Source: Molanna angustata
Lineage: Eukaryota; Arthropoda; Insecta; Trichoptera; Molannidae
DNA: 64,000 bases
Reading direction: 5' to 3'
Assembly (NCBI GenBank): GCA_963576475.1
Contig: OY754982.1
Coordinates: 21,156,336-21,220,335, forward strand
In this document: piece by piece, positions 44,031 through 55,740 of the stretch
Position numbering within the stretch: position 1 is the stretch's first letter
Layout: every line of letters starts with the position of its first letter
Position numbers and translations under genes: made by a program
Notes under the pieces: generated by a model
Databases searched by the model: none
What the model saw: only the letters and a program-made list of their open reading frames with translations
What the model was told of the DNA's origin: nothing

Positions 44031-44807
44031 GGTAAATTGTACTTACCGCCAGCCGCGACGAACCAATATATGAAGTATAATTTATTTTTTAAATGTTTAA
44101 ACTTAGAAGATGAACTTATAACCGTATGTGAAGGACACTGAGTCATCTCTCTAAGATAACTGTCCGTGCTGCTTGTAGGTAATTTTCTTTTCTAAGAACA
44201 TTTTGACGGCTAGGCGGGTAGGCATACATTATCTACGCTCAAGGAGTCAATATGGATATCCCTAACATCAAATACAATTAAACACATATGAATATTTTGA
44301 TCAGTAAGACTATTTTAAATTGACTCTGGTCAACGTTCCTACAATTAAAGCTACAATGTGTAATTATTATTTCATGGAGGATATTTGGGAATGAAGGGTT
44401 TATCTCAAATGATCTCATTGGAGATGCAAAGAAACCATGTTTCTCATCACAAATAATACAATGGGGTCTGTCACTTCAACCCTGATTTGAATTAAAGGAT
44501 TGACACCTCACACATTGGTAGGGTATCTACGGCGTACACGAGATGAAGTTTGTGTTTTTCAAAGAATAAAACTACATGTAAGCGGGGCTCGGGTCAAAGC
44601 AAACGACGTGTTAAAACATGGAAATACAAAAGCTGTTGCAAATTTTCCATTGTAAACATTTATTTTTTCCCTTCTTCAGTTCTTTCCTGTTGTATTGCTT
44701 CACCTCTTTGTAGCGTTTTGTCTGTATCATATTCGTTTGCATTATTTGAGATTCATATATATTTTCATTTTGCTTCGAACAAAATAATAACAAAACAAAT
44801 ACATACA
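44031..44807. other. Intergenic, nothing recognised
   Basis: AT-rich. No supported gene or repeat. Confidence 0.4.
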
Positions 44808-45046
44808 CTGATGACAATAATAATGATGCAAAAACTTTGCTAAATACCACTTAATCAGTGTAAATTAGCACTACTAGTTTCGGGAGAGCACTCCTCTCAT
44901 CAACAGGTGTATTATAACTTTAGCAGTTTAGCATTTATAATACAACTGTTAATGGGAGGAGTGCCCTTCGAAACTAGTAGTGCTAATTTGTACTCAGCAA
45001 GTGGTATTCGGCAAAGTTTTTGCACCATTATTATTGTTATCATGGA
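44808..45046. mobile_element. Foldback MITE, ~240 bp
   Basis: The arms (about 44808-44907 and 44945-45046) pair through GATGCAAAAACTTTGC, GTGGTATT, GCACTACTAGTTTCG and GGAGTGC-type words, with a loop of about 40 bp. It is non-coding. Target duplication is unclear. Confidence 0.65.
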
Positions 45047-45559
45047 CTGTCACAAAGTTACCGTCAAATCTATCAATCTTATTATACTGTGATGTTTTAT
45101 GATAAGAATATCATTCTTATTGCTATCTAGCAAATTGTTGGTTCTATGAATCAATAAGACCAAATTTTCAGCACCTCAATAGATAGGTAGTTGGAATATT
45201 ATAGTACCTACCGGGAAATTAAGGCATCTACAGGGGTAATGAATTAATAATTCTGCTTCTTTATGACAGGTCCTAAAAATAAATTAATAATTCTGCCACT
45301 GTTCATGTATGCGATATTGTTTACAAACCAATTTCTTAATAGATATCGTTACTAAAAAAGTTTCTTCGTCACTTCATAGATGGCGATGGTGTTTCAGCTT
45401 CTTCTCAAGCAAAAAGATTTTGATAAATAGAACTTTCAAAAATCGGATTGATAAGGAACTCAATAAGAAGTCATAATTGGTGAACGCTGTGTAGGTTAGA
45501 AGTCTTTTTATGACACATTATTTTATGAAAACATTTATGTAAGAATTCACTTATCAATT
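45047..45559. other. Intergenic with decayed family Y words
   Basis: At 45390-45500, reversed family Y words (CATAGATGGCGATGG, GGAACTCAATAAGAAG, AATTGGTGAACG) indicate an eroded minus-strand copy. Confidence 0.4.
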
Positions 45560-45815
45560 TTGATAAGTTGACGAAATAAAATGAAACTCAATATTAATCG
45601 ATTTTCAATGACTGTTTTTTATATTTTCTTTCTTATCGAATATAGGTATGAAAAAGGTAAATCTGGCACCTGGGAGTGGTTGCGTTTACCAGTGCGCATC
45701 CTCTTTATAGGTAAAAATTGCACTTTCTATTCCTATATTATATTCAATAAGGATGGAAATATAAAAAAAACCAGCTTTTAAAAAATTATTATTTTTTTGA
45801 CGTTGCTACCTCTTA
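45560..45815 (+). repeat. Repeat family U, copy 1 (half of a foldback)
   Basis: It matches each arm of the foldback at 49336-50062: TATAGGTATGAAAAAGG, TCTGGCACCTGGGAG, AGTGCGCATCC, and the terminal word GACGTTGCTACCTCTTAG. It is probably a deletion derivative of the same element. Confidence 0.6.
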
Positions 45816-46589
45816 GCCTAGTTATTTGTTCTATAATTTCTATGCCGGCATTTTAGAATTTAGAAAATAGAAATACGAGTTTTGCCACCTCAAAATACAA
45901 AGTGCAAAAAACATTTAAAAAAATCATTGTTATTGGAAATTTAGATAATTATTTCTCATTATATTTGAAACAATATGTTCTTATCTGTGTATGTTTTGGG
46001 TAGGTAGATAGTTTTTTAATGAAACATTAATAGTGATGAAAAAAAATTGAATGTGTTTATCATAGATTATAATTATTATCATTTGACCTTAATAAATATT
46101 AAATTACGATATTATGATTTGGTAAAGTTTCTGAAATAATGATCCGTTGTGATATTTAGGTGGGTGTAATAATCTAAGCATAAAGATTTGCTTACATTGG
46201 GCGAGTAGCCGGTAGATTCGAACAGGCAAGTAAGTATGTATAATGTTTGTTATGAGCAATATGTTTCTAAATTTTAATGATTTCGTTGTTTTTTTTCATT
46301 TAATCTTTCCATGTCCTCAAATCATCATCGGAATATCGGAATAAAAAACAATTCATACATCTACATATGTCCAAGGAAAAAAATAAAGGCAATAAGTACA
46401 ATTCATTAAAATAATCCTCAGAGGAAAAAAAACGAAAGTATTTGATTTTATTGTATTCTTGTTAACAAAATACACCAAAATAAAAACATGTGATCGTTCC
46501 GGTATGAAAAAATATTTCTTTAGAATGAATATGTCCTTAATAGTTAGTATTATGTATGTCCCTTAAAGAAGGATGTAGCTACGCTTACC
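45816..46589. other. Intergenic, AT-rich
   Basis: Nothing recognised. Confidence 0.4.
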
Positions 46590-46745
46590 TCTACCCGCTC
46601 CACATATGGGGACTGAAAACGGCCCCTTCGCAGAACACTAGTAAGAAAGACAAAGAATGTATGGCACGAAGAGTAGCTCTAGAAGCTCCTCTAGACTCGT
46701 GGTCTCGGCACAATAGTGCAAAATATGACAGTGAGCGTCGGTGAA
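46590..46745 (+). repeat. Repeat segment shared with 2565-2765
   Basis: It is open from about 46556 to 46744 (LHIWGLKTAPSQNTSKKDKE and onwards). It is colinear with the broken copy at 2.6 kb, so probably retroelement coding material of unknown family. Confidence 0.4.
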
Positions 46746-46795
46746 AATAATATTCACAGACATCAATTGTCGTGGGATTACTTCAAGCTAAACAA

Positions 46796-46935
46796 AGAAA
46801 TGCTTGTGCTATAGGCAAAAAAAACAGCGAAGCAGAATCTGAAATCATTGGACATGTCATTCGGATGAACGATGATCAAAAAGATTCTTAACACCAATCC
46901 AGAAGGCAGAAGAAGTAGAGGCAAGCCCATGGTAA
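46796..46935 (+). pseudogene. Decayed LINE C-terminus beside a SINE S2 scrap
   Basis: SEIIGHVIRMNDDQK is followed, after one frame shift, by KILNTNPEGRRSRGKPMVT, the ending common to many LINEs (GH..RM....) and (EGRRSRGRP). Bases 46797-46814 match the SINE S2 body. Confidence 0.6.
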
Positions 46936-47439
46936 CATAAGACAATGGCGTCGTATCATCAAGTTTATTCCATAGTCTAGCTAATTTAACGTTGAAAGTA
47001 TCTACCTAGAGCTTGAAATTTCAAAAGAATAAATTATGTAAGTTTGTAACTACAAACGTATTCTGGTCTACATTAAACTGATAGTAATGTTAATAAGCCT
47101 GATAAATTAATAATTGTTGAAGTGGTTTTGAAAGGTTTGTAGTTGTGTGGGTAGCGATATCTACGAAGATACTGAAATTGCAAAATGAAAATCAAAACCA
47201 ATCTCCATTTTATCTTATGCCAACACAATATTAAGTTATATCTGAATATTATGATGTTTATTCGATGAGCTGACAACGCAATCAAAGGCGTTGCATATAG
47301 ATAAATTAAATAAAAAAAAAATGTTAGAACATTTTATGAATTCATGAGTTGAGTGCACAACGATTTTGTACAAACAAAAGTATTTCTTATTTAAAGCATA
47401 ATATGATGACTGATAATAAATAGCTATTAACAAAATTTG
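46936..47439. other. Intergenic, AT-rich
   Basis: Nothing recognised. Confidence 0.4.
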
Positions 47440-47815
47440 TACTTTTATTGACAAACTTTTTAACATCTCGATAGAGACGAAGTTGGGATATTATAGAAAA
47501 CCAAGAACTCAAGGCATCTACAGAGCTTACGACCTGTCATCGGCTGGTTTACGTGCGCTTGCGCAACGTTCACCAATTATTCCTTCTAATTGAGTTCCCT
47601 TATCAATGTATGAAAAAATTTGAAAGTTTTATATAGTAACAATTCACCTGAAAATAAGAAATTCTTACTATTGCCATCTATGAAGTAACGAAGAAACCTT
47701 TTTGTAACGCCATCTATTGAGGAATTGGTTTATTTGTTAACAATGAAAGCAACAGTCCTTATAAATGAGACGGGAAAAAAATCCAATGTTTGCGTATATG
47801 CAATTAAAAAAAATC
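47440..47815 (+). repeat. Family Y copy ending in an inverted family head
   Basis: Bases 47440-47770 run colinear with 53930-54290. They are followed at 47770-47815 by GACGGGAAAAAAATCCAATG TTTGCGTATATGC, the reverse complement of the family head (GCATATACGCAAACATTGG). This suggests terminal inverted repeats, so family Y may be a DNA transposon. Confidence 0.6.
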
Positions 47816-47954
47816 GATTAAACTTGTGCATATTATGATTAAGACAGTGTTTATATTTACAAACCTTTTTTTCATTAATTGAAACGATCGTTCCAACAAA
47901 ATAATCATGTTGTTTGATTGATATCTATATAATTATGTAGTCATTGGTGCCCTA

Positions 47955-48420
47955 CTAAATGGAAATATGCATGAAAATGATGAGAGCGATTATTCCTGAA
48001 AATACCACTGACAATATCATCAATAATACTGATGAAATTAAACAATCGCTAACACTTGAAGAAGTGGTTGGAGCCATTAAAAGTCTTCACAACAAAAAAT
48101 CGCCTGGACGTGACAATCTTCCCGCAGAACTATTCGAGTGTCGTGGAGGTAGATTCTGTCCCCTAATAATCTGCCCCCTGCACAAGAAAGGAGATCCGAT
48201 GAACTGCTCCTACTACAGGGGTATCACCATACTGAACTTCGCATTATAAGCTCTTGCCAAACATACTATACGGTAGGTTACTGAAATATTCAGATGGCAT
48301 TATTGGGAAATACCAAACAGGGATCCACAAGGAATATCAACCACCGACCAGATTCGCTGAGGCAAATACTGGAAAAAACGATAGAATTTAATATAGATTT
48401 AATATTGAATGCCGAGTTAG
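47955..48420 (+). pseudogene. Non-LTR reverse-transcriptase fragment with internal deletion
   Basis: The + strand reads LTLEEVVGAIKSLHNKKSPG, RDNLPAELF, then CPLHKKGDPMNCSYYRGITI and LNFAL, the fingers region of LINE RTs (palm A and B motifs absent). Between FECRGG and ICPLHKKGD some residues usual in this region are missing. A second frame continues YGRLLKYSDGIIGKYQTG. The catalytic FADD box is not present. Confidence 0.75.
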
Positions 48421-49335
48421 CTCCTCATTTTAACAATGGAATAAGTCCTGATTTTACGTCGGCAATCTCATTAAATAAAAGGCTCAATCAAAAATATCTA
48501 TCTAATCATACCTGATTTCATCTTCCTCTCCTCTTCCTTTCCTTATCCTTTTGCTTTCCCAACATTGCTATTAACTGTTATTATATTAAATCTTGTTTTT
48601 GTTTTTTCTGTTATTTTGTTATCTTTATTGTATATATTTTTTTTATTTTTGTCATGTCCTTAACTTACTGCCATAGTACACATTGTATTGTATATTATCA
48701 TCAACTGTGGCTGGTTGAAAGAAATTGCCAATTGTACAATAAACCCACCAGTGTAAAAATTATGTGAATCTACATGAAGATAAAGAAATAAACAGTAAAT
48801 ACAGATTTCACAACCAGGTGGGAATAATTCTTAGGAGTAAATGTAAGTTAATAAAGATTATTGAACTTGATAATACTATAAAAATATTTATTACAATGAT
48901 TGTGTACAATACCGATGTTATTAATAAAATGACCCAATGTTTGGAATAAATTCAATAATATTACTAACGATTTCGCATTTATTCTCTGTATTTTGCCACG
49001 GGTATTGTCAGGTTAAGATGTATAATTCTACATATTATGATATTTCTCATTCAATATACAATCCTGGTGGGCATGATGTGATTATCATAATCTTTACTGA
49101 TACACCTGTACGATTGTTAAAATGGTAATTTATTTGTGTGATAATAACATTATGTAGGAAGGTATCACACATCCTCAAATATCCGTCACAGCTTTCTTAT
49201 GGTCGGGGTTCGCTATGAGAATTCATTTGGTACACTAACAAAATCGTATGTTTTAAAATGGTCAGAAATTCGAAACAGTTTTATTTGCACTGTTTCTAGA
49301 AACGCTATGTATATTACATGTAAAACTATATTCAT
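48421..49335. other. Intergenic with a LINE-like 3' tail
   Basis: Around 48705-48760, GGCTGGTTGAAAGAAATTGCC and AATAAACCCACC match the tails near 16945 and 51635. Otherwise AT-rich. Confidence 0.4.
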
Positions 49336-50062
49336 CTAAGAGATAGCAACGTCAAAAAAACATTTCATTTTTAATGGCTGTTTTTTTATATTTACTTCCT
49401 TATTGAATATAGGTATGAAAAAAGGATGTCTGGCACCTGGGAGGGTTTTCGTATACTAGTGCGCATCCCCATTCTATAGTGAAAATTGCAGATTTTTGTA
49501 TCATTTGTATCTTTGTATGGCCTTTTTGTGCTCTTATACTATTATCCATCTGGGGGGCAAGTCTGGTCCGACCGGCGAAAACAAAACCCTAGTGACTACC
49601 CATATCATTGATATATTATCATATGTAGTTCTATAATATCTTTAGATGTCATAGAACACCATATGATAATTATGTATATCCATGTGATATGGGTAGGTAA
49701 TCACTATGGTTTTGATTTCGCCGGTCGGACCAGACTTGCCCCCCTGATTACAGTAAAACTTGGTGATTTGTTCAGCACACACCCGGAAAGATTTCTGAAA
49801 AAAAAATCATCTTTTTTTTTACATATTTCAGTAACATTAAGTACATATTTCACAAACGGACGGATTCTATAGGTACAAATAACATACACGTACAAATTTT
49901 ATTGATATAATGTTAAAATCTGAAATTTTCACCTATAAAGAGGATGCGTACTGTGTAAACGCTACCTCTCCCAGGTGCTAGACTTACCTTTTTCATACGT
50001 GTATTAAATAAGAAAGAATATATAAAAAACGATTCATCGAAAACGTTGCTATATCTCGGACT
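49336..50062. mobile_element. Foldback element U, ~730 bp, with nested MITE
   Basis: The left arm (49336-49505) starts CTAAGAGATAGCAACGTC. The right arm (49920-50062) ends AACGTTGCTATATCTCG. Both contain the TCTGGCACCTGGGAG word, in opposite orientation. Between them sits a second, independent inverted repeat (49552-49745). No coding capacity. Confidence 0.6.
49552..49745. mobile_element. 194-bp MITE with ~35-bp terminal inverted repeats
   Basis: The ends GGGGGGCAAGTCTGGTCCGA CCGGCGAAA are exact inverted repeats, continuing imperfectly through AAAACCCTAGTGACTACCCA. The loop is AT-rich. No clear target duplication, so the superfamily is open. Confidence 0.75.
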
Positions 50063-50559
50063 ATTTGTTTATACGCTGTAGGTAACGGTTTGGAAATAAT
50101 GATATTAATGAATAAGTATTTGGTGACAGTTTTGGAAGCCCATTATGTGATTACATAAACTGCTCAACGATACGTCGACCTTCGTAGCTCAGTCCGTTCG
50201 ATATCTAACTTCTGAGCGAAAGCGACTTGATATTGGGTGCGTGTAAAAGAAACATTTAGTAAAATAGTTAGTAGCCCGAGAAGCAATACAAAATAAAAAT
50301 ATATATGTTCTACAGGTAAATCGATAAGTTAAAGAATAATAATAATAAACCGTTGTTATTATTGTTACATCAAACAAAAAAATATATACAAACAACAAAA
50401 ACACTACAATTGACAACAAAAAGGCTATTGCTCAGCTGCGCACTACCAGGTATCCCTGGAGTGCTGCTGGTTTTCAGCAAAGCCTGGGGACAACACAAAA
50501 CATTGAGGACAGACCACATGTCATTACCTATAAAAATTTAATAGTAATTAAAAATAAAA
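50063..50559. other. Intergenic; eroded tRNA-like words
   Basis: CCTTCGTAGCTCAGTCCG at about 50180 resembles the S1 SINE head, but the B box is absent. Segment 50420-50530 is GC-richer and unassigned. Confidence 0.35.
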
Positions 50560-50935
50560 TAAAAATAAAATGTATTTCTTCCTTCTCTTTTTTCACTGCT
50601 GGCACCCTTGTCGGTTCAATAACCATATCTTGCAGTGTTTCTTAAAACTCTGCAAAGAGTTCATCGCACGTATGTTCTGCGGCAACTCATTCCAGTACTT
50701 TGAGGAAGCATATCTAAAACTACCCTCGAATGCGGAGGTTCGATGTCTGGGGAGAACGAGTAAATGGCCTCTCTGTCGCGTTGAGTGGACGTGCAAATCA
50801 CGTGACCACTGTAGTCTGTCAAACAGATAGGAAGGAGAACGTTTCTTTATCACACTATGTAGTTGACAAAGAAAGTGCAGCTTCCTTCTGTTAGACATGT
50901 TCAGAATCCCGTGCCGATTAAGATAAGGTGATATA
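50560..50935 (-). pseudogene. CR1-like LINE C-terminus
   Basis: The minus-strand frame reads ISPYLNRHGILNMSNRRKLH, FLCQLHSVIKKRSPSYLFDR, RGHLLVLPRHRTSAFEGSFR and YASSKYWNELPQNIRAMNSL, then QSFKKHCKIWLLN and a stop near 50593. A TTTTATTTTATT-type tail follows. The order and wording are typical for the last 100 residues of CR1-type RT proteins. The frame is intact but 5'-truncated, with the RT active site missing. Confidence 0.75.
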
Positions 50936-50974
50936 TGTATGTGCTCGTCTAGGTATATTGAAGCAAAATCGAAA

Positions 50975-51083
50975 AAAAATTAAGGAATTATTTAAACTTC
51001 TTGATATCAAGATCGAGCGGAGTGGAGGAAGAGATACATCCCTTTGCTGCCAACCAATCTCCAAGATCGATGCCAAAGAAGAA
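50975..51083 (+). mobile_element. Possible short RTE-type LINE 3' end
   Basis: A GC-richer ~100 bp ends in CCAAAGAAGAAGAAG, like RTE tails here. GATATC occurs on both sides, too short to prove a duplication. Confidence 0.3.
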
Positions 51084-51924
51084 GAAGATATCTATACTTT
51101 TTGTGTACGTTAATTTTATAAGTTGTTTATTCTCTTAATGTAGGTATATTCTATGTTTGGTTGATTCAAAATTGCTTCTTTTTCGTTGAAATGTTTTTTT
51201 CGTTGAAATTTCGTTGAAATGTATAGATATTTTTTCGTATTATTCGCTCGATGCATAGCACATGGAGTGTTATACTTTATTGAGAAAAAGAAGAAAAAAT
51301 AATTCAATAATTAATATGTCATATTTTAATTTTCATATATGCGTTAAAAATAATAAATTAAATAAATATATAGGTACTAAAATATCCTAGAATATCTTAA
51401 TACTTTGCAGATATTACTATGTGGCTTATTTCAACTAATAAATTAAAATTATAACTTTTTTGAAACACCACTTTTGAGTACTTAATGTGTAATATAGAAA
51501 AAGTTTGTTCGGATGAGGGAGCGAGTCAGCTCTTAAACCGGTTAAAATTAAATACTCAAAAATGGTGTTAAAACAAAAGTAGAAATTTTAATTTCTATCA
51601 TTAAATTACTAAAATATACTAAATAAATTCTAGTTGGTGAGAAGAACTTGCCGAATGGCAATAAGCCAAGCAGTATGCATTATATTTATTTATATTATGT
51701 ACAAAAAGGTTAATAAATATAAGTAAATAAAATGCTTCATTTATTTTTCATTTGTGTAGACACCCATAATACTAGAATTTTTCGGATTAGATTATCTTTT
51801 CGTAAGAAACCCTATGGAAGGCAAAAATACAAAAAAAATATAAATATTTTTTTTGATTTTTTTTTATTATTGAAACCAAACTACATAATAAAAATATAAG
51901 AAAATTGTACAATTCAAAATAATT
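51084..51924. other. Intergenic with a LINE-like 3' tail
   Basis: TTGGTGAGAAGAACTTGCCG AATGGCAATAAGCC near 51635 is a relative of the tails at 16945 and 48710. The rest is AT-rich. Confidence 0.4.
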
Positions 51925-52337
51925 AATATATCATAATTCCAAAATCGTTAATCCGTAATTTAGAAATTATAGATTTATCAAAAAACTTAATAATAAAAAT
52001 GCAAAAAACGGTAATAATGAATACATGTAGAATCGTTAAAGATTTTTTAAACGTTAATATTCGGGAATCAGTAGGGTTGTTAGGTAGTATAGAGACCTCT
52101 TCAGAGCCTAATCCTTTGATATGTTAAGTATCTGGATGGGTGAACTATTCCCAATTGAAAGCTTGATGATGCGTTTGTTGCATTTTATTTTGCTCTTTTA
52201 AATAATTTACAATTTACGCATTGATCTGCTAATTATTTTGAGGAAGTGTATAATGGTAATAATAATAATTGAGTGTTATTATTTGTAGTGCTTAATTGTT
52301 ATTAATATCATTAGTAAATCGGCCAGCGCCGTGTATA
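51925..52337 (+). repeat. Family V, copy 3 (longest)
   Basis: It runs from AACGTTAATATTCGGG-side words to TAGTAAATCGGCCAGCGCCG and matches 35086-35465 reversed and 27940-28184. No coding frame, no inverted ends seen. The end GGCCAGCGC is constant. Confidence 0.65.
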
Positions 52338-52544
52338 TAAAAATATTATATCTTACCATTTTTTCCGAGCCAGTTCCGAGGACGCAGATCACACATCAAT
52401 TAATCAAAACTTAATAAATACCGACACGGCATAATCGCACAACGTGTGGTAACCAGCGACGGTTGTGCGGGTGTTTGCATTATATTATAATACGAGGCAC
52501 GGATCATGCGCGTGTTTCCCCTCACACCAGCCTCGTTTATTTAT

Positions 52545-52757
52545 TTTTACTATAGGTATACAAAAAAAATTAACAGATATAATTGAAATATCGACAGTTC
52601 AACTCATAAAATCGGATAAATATTTGAAATTCAATAATATTCCTAAAGTATCATCTCAGGAATCATATAAAACGGTATCAATTACAAATAAACGATATTT
52701 ATATAAAGCTAATGGGTATCATAGAGAGGCTAAATTTGGTCAGAATTATCAATAAAG
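52545..52757 (+). other. Possible terminal exon of an unknown gene
   Basis: TTATTTTTACTATAG (acceptor at about 52555) precedes an open frame KKLTDIIEISTVQLIKSDKY, LKFNNIPKVSSQESYKTVSI, TNKRYLYKANGYHREAKFG that ends QNYQ and TAA, with AATAAA overlapping the stop at about 52752. No domain recognised and no upstream exon found. It may be chance or a transposon ORF. Confidence 0.22.
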
Positions 52758-53019
52758 TCAAATGAATCTGTTATGTGTATTTCCTATTCAAATTTCTGAG
52801 AAGCTGATATATAGTTACATACCGGCACTGTACCGACATTCCAAAAATACTATTTGATATTTTAACTGTCAGTCAATTCATGTCACCAGTGAGTATAAAA
52901 AGATACAAATTGAAATATTGTATGATTTAACACTTTGTAAGGCGGTAAGTAGTGAAATAGAAATTATTTTTAATATATGGCATTGTTTTTAGGCGTTATT
53001 TTTATTTAATAATTAGCTA

Positions 53020-53285
53020 TTGTGTGTTAGGTCCGACAAAATGTCGTGTAATCTAGTGCCATCTTCTGTCCTGTCCAGAACTGGTCGAAGGCTGTCACAT
53101 AGACGACCTGATAAGATTGACCGACAGGGCGATTTCCGCCGCAAAATCGTTCTGGACTCGTTAAGTAAGTAGTGGCAATACATTTTAAATAGTTCACACT
53201 TACACGATAACGACAAGCGTGAACAGCTCCATTTAAAATGTATTGTCACTAGATCACTTGACATTTTGTTGGACCTAACACACAA
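53020..53285. mobile_element. MITE-like inverted repeat enclosing an exon-like frame
   Basis: The ends TTGTGTGTTAGGTCC(G/A)ACAAAATGTC face each other, continuing to CTAGTG. A second inverted pair (ATACATTTTAAAT / ATTTAAAATGTAT) lies inside the right half. TTG and CAA at the tips belong to the repeat, and no target duplication is clear. Confidence 0.6.
53041..53164 (+). other. Exon-like frame inside the inverted repeat
   Basis: An ATG frame MSCNLVPSSVLSRTGRRLSH, RRPDKIDRQGDFRRKIVLDS ends at a perfect donor GTAAGT (53165-53170). It is basic and serine-rich. It shares the QGD(I/F)RR words and the donor with 978-1039. Function unknown. Confidence 0.25.
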
Positions 53286-53859
53286 GTGGGAACGGGCCAT
53301 AACAGTCAATGAATGTCATGTTAACTTTTAGCTAAACATACATAATTTAGGATCGTAATAGAATGAATACAAAAAAATATTAAGCGCAATTCTAGTTTGA
53401 AGAGGTATACCTGAGAAGAAATGCACAAAAAACTAAATTTCTGAATTAATACAAATAAAATAATGCGGTCCGTAATGTGTTTTCTCGAATAGTTCGACAC
53501 AATTAAAAATCAAATCTCTTCGGTTGCATTGTGCACTTCATCTTCAGGCTCATATCATTTAACATCTATAGCAGCTAAATAGAGATAATGATATTGGATA
53601 CTCTCTAAGTATGTATTCACGCAATAGACAGTGCTTACAAATTGGTACAAGAATGCACACGAATATTTTTATGGCATTCTTGAGCACTCTTACGTCTATT
53701 GAAGATACGTGATCTTGTTAATGAGTTCTGATTATTCCAAATATTTTATAGATAAAAACGATTCAATGAAGTTTATATACGTTCATCACAGATATAATAA
53801 GTCGGTCTGTGACAGTCAAATTTATTTACTGAAAAAAAATATATTCATGTTTTTTTTAA
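53286..53859. other. Intergenic, nothing recognised
   Basis: AT-rich. Confidence 0.4.
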
Positions 53860-54297
53860 TATATTTTTAATTGCATATACGCAAACATTGGATTTTTCAC
53901 CTGTCGGGAGTCAAATTATATTTTTACTGACAAACTTTTTAACATCTCAATAGAGACGAGTTTGGGATATTATAGAAGAACCAGAAACTCAAGTCACCTA
54001 CAGGGCTTACGACCTGTCATCGGCTGGTTTACGTGATCACTTTATGTGCTTGCGCAACATTCACCAATTATGGCTTGTTATTGAGTTCCCTTATCAATGT
54101 AATTTTTGAAAGTTCTATATATTTGAATAATGTGTAACAATTCACCTGAAAATAAGAAATTATTAATGTTGCCATCTATGAAGTAGCGAAGAAACCTTTT
54201 TGTAACGCCATCTATTGAGAAATTAGTTTATTTGTAAACAATGAAAGCAACAGTCCTTATAAATGAGGTGACAGTGTCTCGCACAGATTCAGTCGCG
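53860..54297 (+). repeat. Family Y, fullest copy (~440 bp)
   Basis: It runs from AATTGCATATACGCAAACAT through TCTCAATAGAGACGAG, GGCTTACGACCTGTCATC, TTGCCATCTATGAAG to GTGACAGTGTCTCGCACAG. Other copies: 17796, 20868, 45390 (eroded), 47440, 61655 and 63310. It is non-coding. Confidence 0.7.
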
Positions 54298-55564
54298 AAT
54301 TCTCAGCTTAAAATTTAAAACATATTGATAGAGTTGAGTTTGTTTTTATCAGTTTTAAATATAAAGTTACAAAGTTTTCAATGAAAGATACATTCTATTT
54401 GAACAACCTCTGTACCAAAATACGTCGTCTTAGGTTGAATAGATTTATAACGTTTCTTAGGGAAGGTTTTTTGTTTTGTTTTGAAAGCTCTCGCTTTTAA
54501 ATCTGAGAAAGTCTATACACATTGATCGTCAAAAGCGAAAAAAGAACGTAGAACTAGAAGCCGTTTTTTCTAGACGATTTGAGTGCGAGATGTTTTCCAG
54601 ACAGTTATTTTCTCCGACAAATTTCTAATATCTATTGTGTTGCTAAATCATTCACATCATTAAATAACATCAGGCGTATTTTGTGGTTAGTTCGTTTTGA
54701 ATAACTAAAGTAGTGTAATTGATTTAGAGAAGGCGCAAATAGAGCTCAATATCGAGATCAACTGAACTAGGGTTCAAATATTTATATAAATAAGGTTTGA
54801 GATGAACGTGGAATATGACTTTGTACCGGGTTCAATTTAACCGTGATTCATCCACGGTTCAAGGAATATTTATAAAAAAACACTGTTAATGTTAACTAAA
54901 AGGTAGCTTAAGCATGCATTTAGTTCGGCAAAACTCAAACTTTTCTCAATTTACCGACTGAAAGATCCGGCATCAGTTTATTAGTCGTACTCTTCATAAT
55001 GCAGGTGTTTATTCTTCGACATAGTACATCCCGACACGGCTTTATCCAAATCTTCGGGCACTAAATAGTGAGTTGGACACTCACAGTCAATTGTCCCAGC
55101 AATTTATGACGGCAATAAATGCTGAGGACCAACGAAAGGTAACAGGATTGGTCTCAGATCCCGTGGGAATTCCTTCGGCTCTTTGTTCGGTCCATTTGGA
55201 TGGAAAGCGCGAACGTCTCATTTACACACAAGTGACTATTTGGCGATTCAATTAGGTTCTTTGTACAATGTGAGATATTTGACACGTTCTTAGAATCGAG
55301 AGATGATGCGCTTGATGTATAATAACCAATGGAATGTAGGTATTTCAAATAATTATTTAGATACGAATTTCTTCCTCATAACCCAGATGTATACTAAATG
55401 GAATGTAATTTATATTAGATAATTCTGAAACTGAAGTTATTAAGTAAAAAATACAGAAGAATTTTGCGGAAAATATTTTTTACTAATATTCAAATCATAA
55501 GTAAACCAAATGTTTGATTCATTAAAAAAATATATTTTTAGGTACATATTACACAACAATTAAA
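54298..55564. other. Intergenic, no supported gene
   Basis: Bases 55010-55260 are GC-richer with a 60-codon frame (55073-55255) that has no motif or splice context. Unassigned. Confidence 0.35.
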
Positions 55565-55740
55565 TTAAACTAGTGGGTTATTGTCGACAGTTTACTCTAA
55601 CTACCAAGTCACCACAAAGTATTCAAATATTGTAAGGAAACTTTTCAAAATTTTCATGACAGGGTTTGTTAAATTATTTTTAGTTTAAATATTTTATTAT
55701 GATAATTTGATAATTCTTCAATGCCATTTTATAAAAGTGA
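55565..55740. repeat. Repeat segment shared with 31930-32150
   Basis: Colinear words CTACCAAGTC, AAAGTATTCAAAT, TTTTCATGA and TTAAATTATTTTT. Family unknown. Confidence 0.45.
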
